Shown: piece by piece, positions 1 to 10,597 of the stretch
Numbering within the stretch: position 1 is the stretch's first letter
Layout: every line of letters begins with the position of its first letter
Made by a program: the position numbers and the translations under genes
Notes under the pieces: model-generated
Databases searched by the model: none
Seen by the model: the letters and a program-made list of their open reading frames with translations, nothing else
What the model was told of the DNA's origin: nothing
Assembly: GCA_024803745.1 (NCBI GenBank)
Contig: JANJXV010000004.1
Span: 47,663,358 to 47,727,357 of the forward strand
Direction: 5' to 3'
DNA length: 64,000 nt
Source of the DNA: Megascapheus bottae
Taxonomy: Eukaryota > Chordata > Mammalia > Rodentia > Geomyidae

Positions 1-1120
1 CAAGTCTTAAATTTCCCTTGGGGTTTGCCTTTGAAAACAAAGATGAAAAAGGCATCTTCACCTCAAGCTTGAGGCAGAGAGGATGCAGACTAGTGCAGGC
101 ACTTACAGAGATGTGCTCAATATTTTCTTTAGAGACTTTAGCTGTCTGTCAGCCAGACTGGAATGGAGAGATGTGAAAGAAAGCACTGGGGAGGATATTA
201 GGTATAAAATAGACTGGAGAGGAGTCAGGATGCTGCTGTCAGAGAAAGCAGCCTGTACAAGGGCAGGAGCTTTAAAAATATGTGGCATAAATATGTGCAT
301 CTGTGTATAGATATATAGAAATTATCCCTTCTATATCAACAGATATATAATAAGACATTGAATCTTTATGACCTTTATGAAGTTATTTTTTTGTAAACCT
401 TAGTTTTCTTAGCTTTAAAACAGAGATAGTTGAATTTTTGAAAAATTTAAATTAAACAATGACCTTAATGCACAAGCACAGTGCTTTACATAGAGGGGAA
501 AAAAACCCTCTAAATTAGTTGTTGTTCTGAATCATAATTTTTATTTCTCTCATTCATTATTATTTTTTAAAAAGTTATTACTGTTTCTAAACATAGAGCA
601 TTTTTAGTACAACTTCTATGCTCTTAGAAAAAAAGAATAGCAGAAGACTTCCTTTTGCCCATATGTCCTAAAAATATTCTACGTCCATACTTTATATTTC
701 TGTGTGATAATACATGAAACTTTAAACACCATAAGAAGACTGACGTAAAGATGTATATTGTATAATTTTGTAATGTCTTAGATAGATATGTAGTGTATAA
801 TTATAGTGATCAACTTTTTGAGACTGGAACTATTTGTTTTCCCATCTTCTTCTGAACCACATTTCCCCCAAATTCACCACTTGCTTAGATACTACTGCAA
901 ATATATTAACCACATTCAATTCCTGTAGGCTCATGTGTATATTACCTAATGATGCCAGAGGTTCTTGTGATTGAGATGTTACAGATTCTGGCATGTGTAT
1001 AAATGCTAGTGACTACTATATTAGTTCATTTCCAACTTTATTTTTGAAACTTTATCTCAGGGTTTTCTTCTTTATGTTTGTATTTTTATTTTGTTTTATT
1101 TTTTTTCTTTTCTCCTGTAG

Positions 1121-1332
1121 GGCATGTGTATTGTGTGCTATCAGTCTCAGAACCCAATAGCCTATTTGAACCATTTGCTAGGGAATGTTATTGAGCAGTA
1201 TATTGGACGGTTTCTTCCAGCTTCGCCGAATGTCTCAGGTCTTGGACAACATCCTGTTTTACTGGCACTGAGAAACTCAGCTAATCTTCCACTGGTGTCA
1301 TCTTTAAAGAAACATATCGTCCAAATATTAAG
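1121..1332 (+). CDS. MMS22L: MMS22L coding exon (third from last)
   Basis: A T-rich tract ends in ctcctgtag at 1120. The exon then reads GMCIVCYQSQNPIAYLNHLL, followed by IGRFLPASPNV and SSLKKHIVQIL, all characteristic of the MMS22L C-terminal region. The exon is 212 nt: 70 whole codons plus two bases (AG) of a split arginine codon, followed by the donor GTACAG. An open frame runs on to 1441, but past 1332 it is intron. The ATG at 1124 is internal and not a start codon. The encoded segment is mostly helical and hydrophobic, as expected for the repeat-like C-terminal half of MMS22L. Confidence 0.92.
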
Positions 1333-1837
1333 GTACAGCTCAGTCCTAAGGCGTGTATGTACAAATTATATGTCTTTATTAAGTGGCTTACACCATAATG
1401 TCTCCAATATACTGACAATTCTTAAGATACTGGTAGTTTAGAAACCCTTTTGGCCAAGAAACAATGAAAAATTTATTAAAATGACATTTGCTTACAACAG
1501 CCTAATTTAAAAATTGCTTTTTACCTATATAAAATATTTTTCAGACATGTATCATAGGCATGTATGTGTGTATATGTACTATATGTGTATACATTTCTAA
1601 AGATACATTATGTGCTATAATTTTAGCATCCATGAACAGTAAATACATGTTGTGCTATGTAAAATATAGTAACTATTTCATAAAAAAAATCAAAGAAGAA
1701 TTCTAATAAGTAAAAGAAAACAATATGAAGTCCTGTCTTACTATAGCTCATTATCAAGCAAAAAAATGAAACCTAGGTTTTTTAACTCAATTCCATGTCA
1801 TTAAACCAAGAAAGACATTAAAAAAATGAGTTGTTTG

Positions 1838-1905
1838 AGGGTTTAGCTCAGTGGAAGAGCACTTCCCTAACTAGTACATGGCCCTGAGTTCTATTCTATG
1901 ATTCA
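1838..1905 (+). repeat. ID-like SINE monomer (tRNA-derived)
   Basis: It begins GGTTTAGCTCAGTGGAAGAGCAC, close to the A box of tRNA-derived ID elements, then a weakened B-box region (CCTGAGTTCTATTC). Diverged and without a clear tail. Confidence 0.65.
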
Positions 1906-2329
1906 TGGGGGAGAAAGGAGGGGAAATTTAATAATAGAACTTTTCTTTGACTTCATATGAAATCAGCTCCTAAACACTTAGCAGTGATGATATATTATTC
2001 TTACCTAATATTGGGATTCTGGATTTCTTTTAATAACCAAATAATACCCATCACCTCTCATTTACAGAACTCCATGCTAAAATTCTGTCTTTCTATGTCC
2101 TTCATTTCATTTTCCTAGAGTACCTTTCAGTTTTGACACTCTTTTGCCCCCAACCTTTATTTGCTCTTTTTTTCTCCATGTGGTGAATTCCATAATCTTT
2201 GGTTTTCTATAATCTGTCACTTCCCTTTTCCAAATGCATTAAAATTGATGCCCTGTACCATCCCTAGTGAGATGGCTTTAGTTATTGCTTCTCCAAAGTG
2301 CTTTATACTCCCTACACTGAGGTTTTGTT

Positions 2330-3030
2330 CATGCCATTTTCTTCATCAAAATGTCATCCCTCTGGGCTAAATCCCACCTAAAATTTCATTTTACTGCAGG
2401 AGTTCTTTGCTTTCTGAAATCACCTGCCTTGCTCACCTCAATTTACAGATTCACAATAGGTTGAGGCTTTTTTGGGTTTTTTTTGTTGTTGTTGTTGTTT
2501 ATTTGTTTTGGGGGAGTACGTTTTTGCTTTAGTTGTATATGCATTTCCAACCAGACTGTAGTCATTTGTCAATGTTTGAAATCTGGGAAAGTAAATATTA
2601 GGACTCTTACCAAAATTAAATTCTAGCCATTTATTTGGGATGGAACCTGCACTAATTCTTTTTTGCTACCTAGGCTACTTAGTATCTCTTCAGTTTCTAG
2701 CTAGAGATCTAAAAATTTAACACTTTCTGTTTTTTATTTTTTATTTTTTTAGAAAAAATACTCAAGAGAAAGAGACATGGCCCCTGTGACTTCCTCTATT
2801 CTGTATTTCTCTACTCTTCAGTCCCCATCTGATTTAGGGCTAATTCTTGTGAATTTTATGCTTTTCTTTACCAAAGCACCTGTTATACTGTAATTGTCCA
2901 ATTTTTTTTTTCATCTAACTTCACTACATGTTAAGACCATATGAATGTTTGTTTGAACTTTATTGTGTATACCTATTCTTAGACTTGTGCCTAGCATACC
3001 ATAAGGTATCAATAAATATTTGTTCTGGGC
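2330..3030 (+). repeat. LINE-2 3' end fossil (possibly several fragments)
   Basis: It shows hallmarks of the L2 3' region: a segment like ATGTCATCCCTCTGGG, a TGTTATACTGTAATTG segment, and the end GTGCCTAGCATACCATAAGG then TATCAATAAATATTTGTTC. Heavily decayed, as expected for this ancient family. The left boundary is approximate. Confidence 0.55.
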
Positions 3031-3282
3031 ATTAGTAATTCAGAAACGAACAAAAGAGAGTAAACCTTTTCTCAAAGAATAAATGAATTCAATAATAGTA
3101 ATAATAACGTCTACTATTTGTTCGAATAGAAATATTTGTTAAGGCATTGTTTTTACCCTCAAAGGAGTTTATAATCCTTAGTGATTTCCATATGGCCTAT
3201 AGTAAGTTATTAGTTTTCAAACATATATGGTTATCCAGTGTAGATGTAATATATAGGTCTGTGATATTAAATTCAGAAATAC

Positions 3283-3350
3283 TTAGTTCTTAGTGGTAGA
3301 CCATTCATTCACCTGACATGGACAGGTCCTGAGTTTTATCGCTAGCACTG
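3283..3350 (+). repeat. Diverged ID-like monomer
   Basis: The A-box-like CTTAGTGGTAGACCATTCATT is followed by a B-box-like GGTCCTGAGTTTTATCGCTAG. Weak but ordered like an ID element. Confidence 0.4.
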
Positions 3351-3424
3351 TAAGAAAAATAGTGAAAATGCAGCTAAGGATACATTTTTTACTTTTTGTA
3401 TTGGAAGAAACTATGTAATTCTCA

Positions 3425-3490
3425 CTTTCATTCATTCATTCACTCATTCAGCAAATGTACATTGAACCCATGCTGAGAGGTAGAGGTAGG
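3425..3490 (-). repeat. L2 3' terminus fossil
   Basis: TTCATTCATTCATTCACTCATTC followed by AGCAAATGTACATTGAACCC is the reverse complement of a typical L2 end (ATTC repeats after a CAATAAATATT-like block). Confidence 0.45.
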
Positions 3491-4248
3491 TAAATTATCC
3501 TCCTTACAATCTATGCCAAGTTGTAATGTTAAAATTGTCTTGCCCTGAGAGATGGCATTAAATCCTAAATTAGTTCTTTAATTCATTTCCCTACAGGAGA
3601 AAGTAAAAGCTAGGCTGGAAGTTAATTCCTAGACTAGTTCTTTTTATTTATCTGGAAGCATAAGACTTCCTCCTAAATTGTAAACAAATAATGTGAGGAG
3701 AGATTTATTTATGCAAATTTGACATTAGAAAAGATGTCGAAGTATTGAGGAGCTGATAAGGGAGATCAGACTTATATTAGAAAAGAAAAAAAAAACAAAT
3801 TAACAATTAGATTTGATTAAGTTCATCTTAAAACCAGGTTGCTTTAAATTTTATTCATGTCTGTTTTATGGTTTAGGCCTTCTCACATATGAAGAAGATG
3901 TGCAATATTTGCTTCTAAATCTTAACATTTGAAGTACAAACCTTTAAACTGAACTTTGTTAAGTTAGTAAGTTTTGGTAGTCTCTTAAGTACATAACACT
4001 TTTCTTTAGTGAAGCTTTAAAAAGGAGAAAAACAAAATTTTGTTCTTTTTTTAGGAAATCCTACTTTGATTTTAAGGGGTCTGTACCCCCTCCTCGCTTA
4101 GCATCTGTTTTGGCCTTCATCCTCCAGCTCTTCAAGGAAACCAGAGTAGAGGTTTGTGAGGTGGAACTCCTCCTCCCAGGAGTATTGAAATGTTTGCTTT
4201 TGGTCAACGAGCCCCAAGGTTAGTTCACCATTTTGCTTTTGTCTTTGG

Positions 4249-4444
4249 TTTTTTTTTGGCCAGTCCTGGGGCTTGAACTCAGGGCCTGAACACTGTCCTT
4301 GGACTTTCTCAAGGCTCGAGCTGTACCACTTGAGCCTCAGCACCACCACCAGCTTTTTTTCTATGTATGTGGTACTGAGGAATCGAACCTGGGTCTTCGT
4401 GCATGCTACGCAAGCACTTTACCACTAGGCCAAACTCCCCGCCC
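4249..4444 (-). repeat. Dimeric ID-type SINE
   Basis: It reads on - as a tRNA-like head with A box (GCCTAGTGGTAAAGTGCTTG) and B box (GGTTCGATTCC), an ACCACATACATAGAAAAAA linker, a second ID-like unit (GGCTCAAGTGGTACAGCTCG), and an A-rich tail, which is the T run at 4249-4258. TGTCTTTG flanks both ends as a short likely duplication. Confidence 0.88.
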
Positions 4445-5410
4445 TGTCTTTGTTTTCTTTGACAAGTCAAGAAACTATTCATTTCCACAATGATAGGCAC
4501 ATGGTTATTTTCTGTCTATTGGTATATATCATGGCTAAAGAACAGACACCAAATAATAACTGAGGTTAGGTGTGATAACATAATTGAAAACTGACATATT
4601 TCTGCTTATCTTAGTTTTGATTTTCTGGCTTTTGTTATTGCTTCTTTTTCTACCTTGAAACAAATAGTTTATTTCCTCCCCTTAGCCTTTCGTAGTCTCT
4701 CAAAAAATGTTTGTCAGTCTAACCCCAGTATTAAACACAAGTTAAGTATCAAGTGTTAGGGATCAGCATCTGATCAAGGTCTGCTGGGATGTTTAAGCTA
4801 ATTTGTGGGATACCTGTAAGGAGGTTTTGATTCTAGTTCTTTTGTTTTCGATCTTTCCAGCATTGATTCTAGTGATGGCTTTGAAATACTACTTATTTAA
4901 TCCTGACTCTAGTATACTTTAATAAGCTTATTGCGAATATGCAGAATAGGAGTTATAGTTCTATCCTGAAGGAATTTTAATATAAAGAGGTGGTACACAT
5001 GTGTTTATCTTTTTTTTAACTGCTAAGATGAATGACTACATTGCCCTCTCAAAAGAATCAATTCTTTGAAATGTTTTTATCTCCAAAATTTATGCATATT
5101 TTTTAAAGCAGTATTTATTTCAACATTAAAAACACTCCTTTCTGTTCCTAAATCTTAGGTTTAGGAAAAATGTGTAATGATTTTATATAGTACACTTATT
5201 GATAGCAGAACTGGTAGCTTCCAGATGCTATAGAAATTTTGCTTTCCTTGAAAACTTATGCATATTTTGAACCTCAGCCAAAACGTGTTGTACTGTTTAA
5301 CATAAAATATGTTGCTTACACAGAACAAATAAAATAGTAATTAATTATTCACAGTTCTGTTTTCCATGATTTTAACTGCTTGTCCTCTACAGTAGTCCAA
5401 AAATATTAAA

Positions 5411-5496
5411 TGGTGGTTAGGGATGTGGCTCTAGTAGCACTTACCTATTAAGCAGGAGGCCCTAGTTCAAACTTCATTACCACACACACACAAATT
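5411..5496 (+). repeat. Diverged ID-like monomer
   Basis: GGGATGTGGCTCTAGTAGCAC, then CTAGTTCAAACTTCATTACCA, ending in a short CA-rich tail. The order matches an ID element. Confidence 0.45.
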
Positions 5497-5942
5497 TAAT
5501 CAAAAATACTAAATGGAGAATACCATAAATAACAAGGTCACAGGCTCGAATTATGTGTCATTTGAATAGCTTAACAAAATCAATGCCTTTCCTTGGAGAC
5601 AGAATAGGTTTGTAGTTGCTCATAAGAAATAAGATTAAGGTAGTTTCCATTTGATACAATCAAAATATTCTAAAATTGACCATGGTAATATAGTTCTACA
5701 ACCCTGTAGGTACTAAAAACCATCAAAATTCATGAGAATTATACACTTAAAAGGGTTAAATTATATAACATAGAAATTATGTGAAAAAGTCATTAGCTTA
5801 AAAAATAGACATCACCCAGTTGGTTTTTTTTTTTTTAAGCTTAGCTCTATTAAGGAAATCAAGTTGTCAGTTAAAAAAATATATTTGATGTGATGTTCAT
5901 TCCAACCCAACACTATTCCTTTTTTTTTCTCCTGTTTGTTAC

Positions 5943-6124
5943 TTTTTTTTTTTTTCCCCATTCCTGGAGCTTGAACTCAAGACCTGGGCATTGTCCTTGG
6001 ACACTTTTTGCTCAAGGCTAGCATTCTGCCACTTGAGCCATAGCGCCACTTCCAGTTTTTTCTGTGTATGTGGTTCCCGGGAATTGAACCCAGGGCTCTG
6101 TGCCTGCTACCACTAGGCCTGGCC
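5943..6124 (-). repeat. Dimeric ID-type SINE
   Basis: A T run at 5943-5955 (the A tail on -) leads into the familiar dimer, with CACTTGAGCCATAGCGCCAC and GGGAATTGAACCCAGGG. The 5' end on - is CCTAGTGGTAGCAGGC, with some deletion. Confidence 0.82.
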
Positions 6125-6139
6125 CTTTTTTTTTTTTTT

Positions 6140-6410
6140 AATCTTTTTTTAAAATTTTATTTTATTGTCAGGGTGATATATATATTCATAAAGTAGTAAG
6201 TATATTCCCTCTTGAACATTGTTAGCCCTTCCAATATTCTTTTTTTCTTTTATTATTATTTTTTATTGTAATGTATAGATAGGGGTTAAAGTTATATTCA
6301 CCAGATAGTAGGTGCATTACTTCTTACACATTGATACCCCTTCTCGTGTTTTTGTCCCCATTTCCCTCCCCCCAGCTCCTCCTAATCATCTTGTTTTTCC
6401 CTTTTCCTTG
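6140..6410 (-). repeat. Two L1 3'-end fragments
   Basis: 6241-6410 reads on - as an L1 3' UTR ending ACCCCTATCTATACATTACA and an A/T tail. It matches the better copies at 30165-30651 and 61117-61800. 6140-6235 appears to be a related but more decayed 3' end (GTGATATATATATTCATAAA). Confidence 0.6.
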
Positions 6411-6649
6411 GCTTTTTTTTTTTTTGGTTGTGGACAGCCTGGGTGCTGTCCCTGAGTTCTTTAGCTCAAGGCTACCGCCCTGCCTCTTGAGACACAACAC
6501 CACTTCCAGTTTTCTAGCAGTTAATTGGAGATAAAAAGTCTCATGTTCTTTAGTGGCCAGGCTGGTTCAGGCTGTCTTTGAACCTTGATCCTCAGATCTC
6601 AGCCTCCTGAGTAACTAGGATTATAGGTGTGAGCCACTGTGCTCAACTC
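6409..6649 (-). repeat. Composite B1/ID SINE
   Basis: On - the B1-like head (GTGGCTCACACCTATAATCC, AGGAGGCTGAGATCTGAGG) is followed by the link TCTCCAATTAACTGC and an ID-like tail. The T run at 6409-6426 is the A tail. Confidence 0.82.
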
Positions 6650-7003
6650 CAACATTATTCTTAATAGCCCCAAAATGAAAAGGCAATTATTTATCAACTT
6701 TAATAATAAGTGTACAGTTAATTCATATAATGCACTATTTTTCAGCATTAAAGGCAATGAAGTACCAAAATATAATAAACGTTACATTAAATAATATGCT
6801 TTACACTAAGTAAAAGAGGGAACATATAGGTGGAAGTTGCTGCTTACCTCATGGTAGTAGAGGTAATGAAAGGAAAAAGACAGCCAATGACTTTCTTCAC
6901 AAAGCTGTCTCTTACAGGTGCCACCACTTCCCAATGACATCATGGCCTGGGGGACAGACCTATGGCACATGTACCATTGGGCCATTTAAAAGCCAGGCTA
7001 TAG

Positions 7004-7005
<2 letters not shown>

Positions 7006-7049
<44 letters not shown>
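7006..7049. repeat. (TA)n microsatellite
   Basis: About 22 uninterrupted TA units abut the poly(T) of the adjacent SINE, so the array sits at the end of that element's tail. Confidence 0.95.
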
Positions 7050-7066
<17 letters not shown>

Positions 7067-7253
7067 TTTGCCATTCCTGGGCTCGAGCTCAGGGCCCGAG
7101 CATTGTCCTTGGACTTTCTCAAGGCTAGAGCTCTACCACTTGAGCCTCAGCACCACTTTCGGCTTTTTTCTATGTATGTGGTACCGAGGAATCGAACCCG
7201 GGTCTTCATGCATGCTAGGCAAGCACTTTAACCACTAGGCCAAACTCCCGGCC
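7049..7253 (-). repeat. Dimeric ID-type SINE (well preserved)
   Basis: The poly(T) at 7049-7069 is the A tail. The body carries A and B boxes (GGTTCGATTCCTCGGTACC) and second unit AGGCTCAAGTGGTAGAGCTC, ending GGCCGGGAGTTTGGCCTAG on -. Few differences from the copies at 9408, 28912 and 56373 suggest a young subfamily. Confidence 0.92.
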
Positions 7254-7285
7254 CATACCAGTATTTTTTAACTTTTATTTTTATT

Positions 7286-7432
7286 TTTTGCCAATCCTGA
7301 TAGAACTCTATCACCTAAGCCACAACACCACTCCCAGCTATTTTTTTTCTATGTACATGCTACCAAGGAAATGAACCCAGGTCTTCATGTATGCTATGCA
7401 AGCACTCTACCACTAGGCCAAATTCCAGGCCC
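7286..7432 (-). repeat. Deleted dimeric ID-type SINE
   Basis: Same layout as the element directly to its left, but with the middle of the second unit missing. It ends on - with GCCTGGAATTTGGCCTAGTG. Confidence 0.78.
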
Positions 7433-7514
7433 CTATAACAGTATTTTTGCACTATATTTGTTCATAAGCCCATAATTTTAATTTGGTTAAATATCAAAGG
7501 ACTCAAATGTTTGT

Positions 7515-7590
7515 TGTCCAGGCTGGCCCTTGCAACTCAGTATACTGCCTCAGCTGAAACTACAAGTGTATGTTGTCATACCCAGCTTAT
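7515..7590 (-). repeat. Old B1-like fragment
   Basis: TTGTCCAGGCTGGCCCTTGC and ACTACAAGTGTATGTTGTCA are the reverse complement of the B1/7SL-type internal and head sequences, decayed. Confidence 0.45.
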
Positions 7591-7989
7591 TTGCTACCTT
7601 TTGGAATGAAGATAGCACCACAGATTTAAAGTAAAGTATTGGTGGTATTTAGTTTGCTACGTGTATATTTTTGAGGAGTTGTGAGGAATTTTAAGTATGA
7701 ATCTTTCTATCTATAAATGTATGTCTGTAAAGGTCTCTTCCACCTCATTCCGTGTTAGGATGGGAAATAGTTTTGAATGTGGGCCCCTTTCTGTCATATA
7801 CTGTTGTTTCACTCTTAAGACTCAGAAATGGGCTTTGAAACTTTTTAGGTGTTTCTGAGAACAAAGCAAAAACTCCAATCTCTTGCACTCTGAAAATTAA
7901 CCAAAAAAAGTGTATTCATCCTTCAAGAAAACAACATATTTTTCTAAATCAAGGGTGTTAAGAATGAGGAACCAGATGGTCAGGCACGC

Positions 7990-8527
7990 TGTGTAATGCC
8001 ATAATTTTTCCTCCTAGTTAAAAGGCTGGCCACAGAGAACCTGCAATACATGGTGAAAACCTGCCAAGTGGGGTCAGACAGAGAACCTGCCACCCAGCTG
8101 ACTTCTGTGTTTAGGTAACTGGAAAACAAGCCAACTGGCGAGACGATTGCCAGCCATTTGACAGCCAGCATGTTTTTTAAAATAACTAATTATCCAAAAC
8201 ATAATGTGTTACTACTTGTGTGTAGTATTTCAATTATGGTATTTTTGGCAGTAGTTTTGTTACATTGTGTTGTTGTGTTGAAGTATAAAATGCCAGGGAA
8301 AAGCAGACTTGAAATTTCTTGTGGACTTGGAAAGGAAGAATGGGAAATGGGATTCCCAGTTACCAGTGCCTGGGCCTTCATAGTGTGCTTCAACATATTC
8401 CTCAGAACCCGTAGGGAAAGCTCACATCCCTGATTCTCTCGATACTGTACTGTGGCTCCACAGAGCTCCCTTCTGTTTAACTTGTGAAGCATGGGCGTCA
8501 CAGCAATGGATCTGCGTTTCACAAAAA
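7990..8527 (+). repeat. Possible solitary LTR fragment
   Basis: It starts TGTGTAATG and ends near ...ACAAAAACA. It carries a TATA-like AGTATAAAATGCC at about 8282 and a downstream CTGATTCTCTCGATACTGTA. This layout resembles a retroviral-type LTR, but I see no clean flanking duplication and cannot name a family. Open frames on both strands here are probably fortuitous. Confidence 0.25.
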
Positions 8528-8958
8528 CAGAAAGGATTCTTTCCCTTCTCCCCTGTCGTGCTTAGAACCTCATGCTTCTTTTTCTTGGGGTAATATTTCT
8601 TACTTTTTTTTCCCCAAGATTCCTACAAGTTTCCCTTGATTGTACTTATCTCCACCTTGCTGCCTACCATGGTAAATAATTTGGAGTTAATTTCTTTAAT
8701 TCTGTGTTGGACCTTGGATTCATTAGTTTGGGGGGATTTTTCAAATCATATGATTGGTTCTCATTTGCCATTGACAGTTTAAAGTGTGATTACTTGATAA
8801 TAGTAGATTTATGAAAATTGTAAAATTTTCCTCCAGAAAGGAACATCGAATATTATCTGTTATTTATTAATAGCTAATGGATTTTCTTTTATGGTGGAGT
8901 GGAAAATTTGAGATGCATTGAGATAAAAGTAAGAATCGTTCTTCCCTTTGGTAGTTAT

Positions 8959-8961
<3 letters not shown>

Positions 8962-9010
<49 letters not shown>

Positions 9011-9016
9011 TGTGTT
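8962..9016. repeat. (TG)n microsatellite
   Basis: About 27 TG units with one TA interruption. Confidence 0.95.
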
Positions 9017-9039
9017 GATAGTGTGTCATTTTGCGGGGC

Positions 9040-9245
9040 ACAGACTTGGGCACTCTCTCTTAGCCTTTTTGATCAAATCTGCCCTCTGTCATATAAGCCA
9101 CACAGCTCTTGTTCAGGACTTTTCCTGGTTAATTGGAAATAGGGTTTTATGCACTTCACTGCCTGTGCTGGCTTTGACTGACCACAATCCTCAGATCTTA
9201 ACCTCCTTGATAGCTAGAATTACTGGGGTAAACTACTGGCATCTT
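9040..9245 (-). repeat. Diverged composite B1/ID SINE
   Basis: GGTTAATTGGAAATAGGG, CTCAGATCTTAACCTCCTTG and TAGCTAGAATTACTGGGGT match the reverse complement of the composite SINE with many substitutions. Confidence 0.6.
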
Positions 9246-9407
9246 CTCTTCTCCCTATCCTTCCTTGGTATCTCTTACAGCCTTTGCACCCTGATTTTTG
9301 TATAGAACTAGGATCATTTCTCCTCCCCTACCTCTTTTGTTTTTCTCTCGGAATTACAGATCTTCCTTTTTGCACCCATCACTGAAGTATTATAACTTTG
9401 GTATTTC

Positions 9408-9607
9408 TTTTTTTTTTTTTTTTGCCAGTCCTGGGCTTGAGCTCAGGGCTTGAGCACTGTCCTTGGACTTTCTCAAGGCTAGAGCTCTACCACTTGAGCC
9501 TCAGCACCACTTCCGGCTTTTTTCTATGTATGTGGTACCAAGGAATCGAACCCGGGTCTTCGTGCATGCTAGGCAAGCACTTTAACCACTCGGCCAAACT
9601 CCTGGCC
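9408..9607 (-). repeat. Dimeric ID-type SINE with target-site duplication
   Basis: A full dimer with A and B boxes and an A tail. It is flanked by ATAACTTTGGTATTTCTT (9392-9409) and ATAACTTCGGTATTTCTT (9608-9625), an 18-bp duplication with one mismatch. It sits about 290 bp upstream of an MMS22L acceptor. Confidence 0.93.
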
Positions 9608-9645
9608 ATAACTTCGGTATTTCTTATCTCTTAAAGTGTTACAGA

Positions 9646-9735
9646 ACTGGGTGAGATGGTTTATGCCTGTTATCTCAGCACTTGGAAAGCTGAGATAGGA
9701 GGATCACAGATTTTAAGGCCAGCATGTTACCAGTA
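9646..9735 (+). repeat. B1-like SINE fragment
   Basis: CTGGGTGAGATGGTTTATGC, GTTATCTCAGCACTTGGAAA and AGGAGGATCACAG match the B1/7SL head. A (TTTG)n run at 9755-9774 follows. Confidence 0.65.
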
Positions 9736-9894
9736 GTCTTTGTATTCCATGTTTGTTTGTTTGTTTGTTTGTTTTTCTGATATCTTACAAAAAATGATCA
9801 TTCTTGTGTTATGATCATTCAGGGTATAGCTGACACACTGTAGATCCTGAACCATGCAATTGTACCAGATTCTAATTGCCTATCTCCCTTTCAG

Positions 9895-10062
9895 GCAGTT
9901 CATCCAGGAGTATGGCATGACATACTCATATCAAGTTTATGGTATTTTAGAGACAGCAGCAGCAGTGAACCAGAAGGTTGTTATCCACCTGATTCCTGCC
10001 CTCACTCAGTCTCTGAAGGACTCAGAACTGAAGTGGGGCCTTGGCAGGAATAGTGCACAAAG
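9895..10062 (+). CDS. MMS22L: MMS22L coding exon (penultimate)
   Basis: The exon is 168 nt, between acceptor CCCTTTCAG and donor GTACAT. Its first base completes the arginine codon split after 1332. It reads QFIQEYGMTYSYQVYGILE, then AAVNQKVVIHLIPALTQSLK and ELKWGLGRNSAQ, and ends with AG of another split arginine. The match to MMS22L is clear by eye. The exon is symmetric (same phase at both ends), so skipping it would remove 56 residues without a frameshift. An ATG at 9854 that extends the open frame leftward is intronic. Confidence 0.93.
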
Positions 10063-10515
10063 GTACATCAGATAATTTAATTGTATTCATCTGGACAAAG
10101 ATTAACAAATCTGTATTTCATTTTGTAAAAATGGCTTGTTTTATCATTCTCAAAAATTTGGGATTTTTTTTTTAACTTGGAAGTCTGATTACTATCAGTT
10201 AGTTTTTCAACCAACTTCTGTCTTAGGGGTTAAAACTTGTGTATACAAACTTAAGATTCTGACCTAAGCTTTCCTATTGTAATCATTATCATTATTGTCC
10301 CTAAGCAGTATTTCACCATCTCTCAGCATAACTTAAAAACAGCAAATCAACATCTAAGTTTGCTTATATATACAAAGCATTATTTTTTTAAATCTTGTGC
10401 TACATTTTCAGCTAGGTGAATTGTTATATGAATAACTAAAGCCTTAATTAGTAAGTGAATAAGTGAAAATGGAAATGATAAAAATGTGTGCTTTCTTTCT
10501 TTGTTTCTTTAACAG

Positions 10516-10597
10516 GGAAGCATACAGCAAACTTCTATCTCTCCTAGGACAGGTGGGACAAGATGAGAAGCAGACGCTAGAGAGTGAAAATACATAA
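10516..10597 (+). CDS. MMS22L: MMS22L last coding exon and stop codon
   Basis: After the acceptor TTTCTTTAACAG, the first base completes arginine. The exon then encodes EAYSKLLSLLGQVGQDEKQT followed by LESENT and TAA at 10595-10597. The preceding intron is only 453 bp. The acidic, charged tail after a leucine-rich helix is typical of the MMS22L C terminus. The terminal exon continues as 3' UTR. Confidence 0.92.

Larger units (their letters stand above)
1333..9894 (+). other. MMS22L: MMS22L intron (about 8.6 kb)
   Basis: It begins GTACAG and ends TCTCCCTTTCAG. It holds ID-like monomers (about 1838, 3283, 5411), L2 fossils (about 2330-3030, 3425-3490), four ID dimers plus a deleted fifth (all on -), L1 3' fragments (6140-6410), composite SINEs (6409, 9040), a B1-like piece (9646), (TA)n and (TG)n arrays, and an LTR-like stretch near 8 kb. 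I see no exon-like reading frame with splice sites. Stretches 3490-4240 and 4450-5400 contain nothing I recognise. Confidence 0.85.

Noticed and set aside
83..310. Open frame preceded by TTTTCTTTAG at 133-142, suggestive of an upstream MMS22L exon
   Set aside because: I cannot match its translation to MMS22L and no donor gives a frame joining the exon at 1121. It remains intron or unknown.
1838..1905. tRNA gene candidates from A/B-box sequence here and in ID elements
   Set aside because: No tRNA cloverleaf can be completed; these are tRNA-derived SINEs.
4299..4493. Recurrent open frames with GPEHCPWTFSRLELYHL-like translations at many loci
   Set aside because: These are six-frame translations of the dimeric ID SINE, not genes.
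8158..8522. Overlapping open frames on both strands (91 and 110 codons)
   Set aside because: No splice context or recognisable domain. They overlap the LTR-like stretch and look fortuitous.
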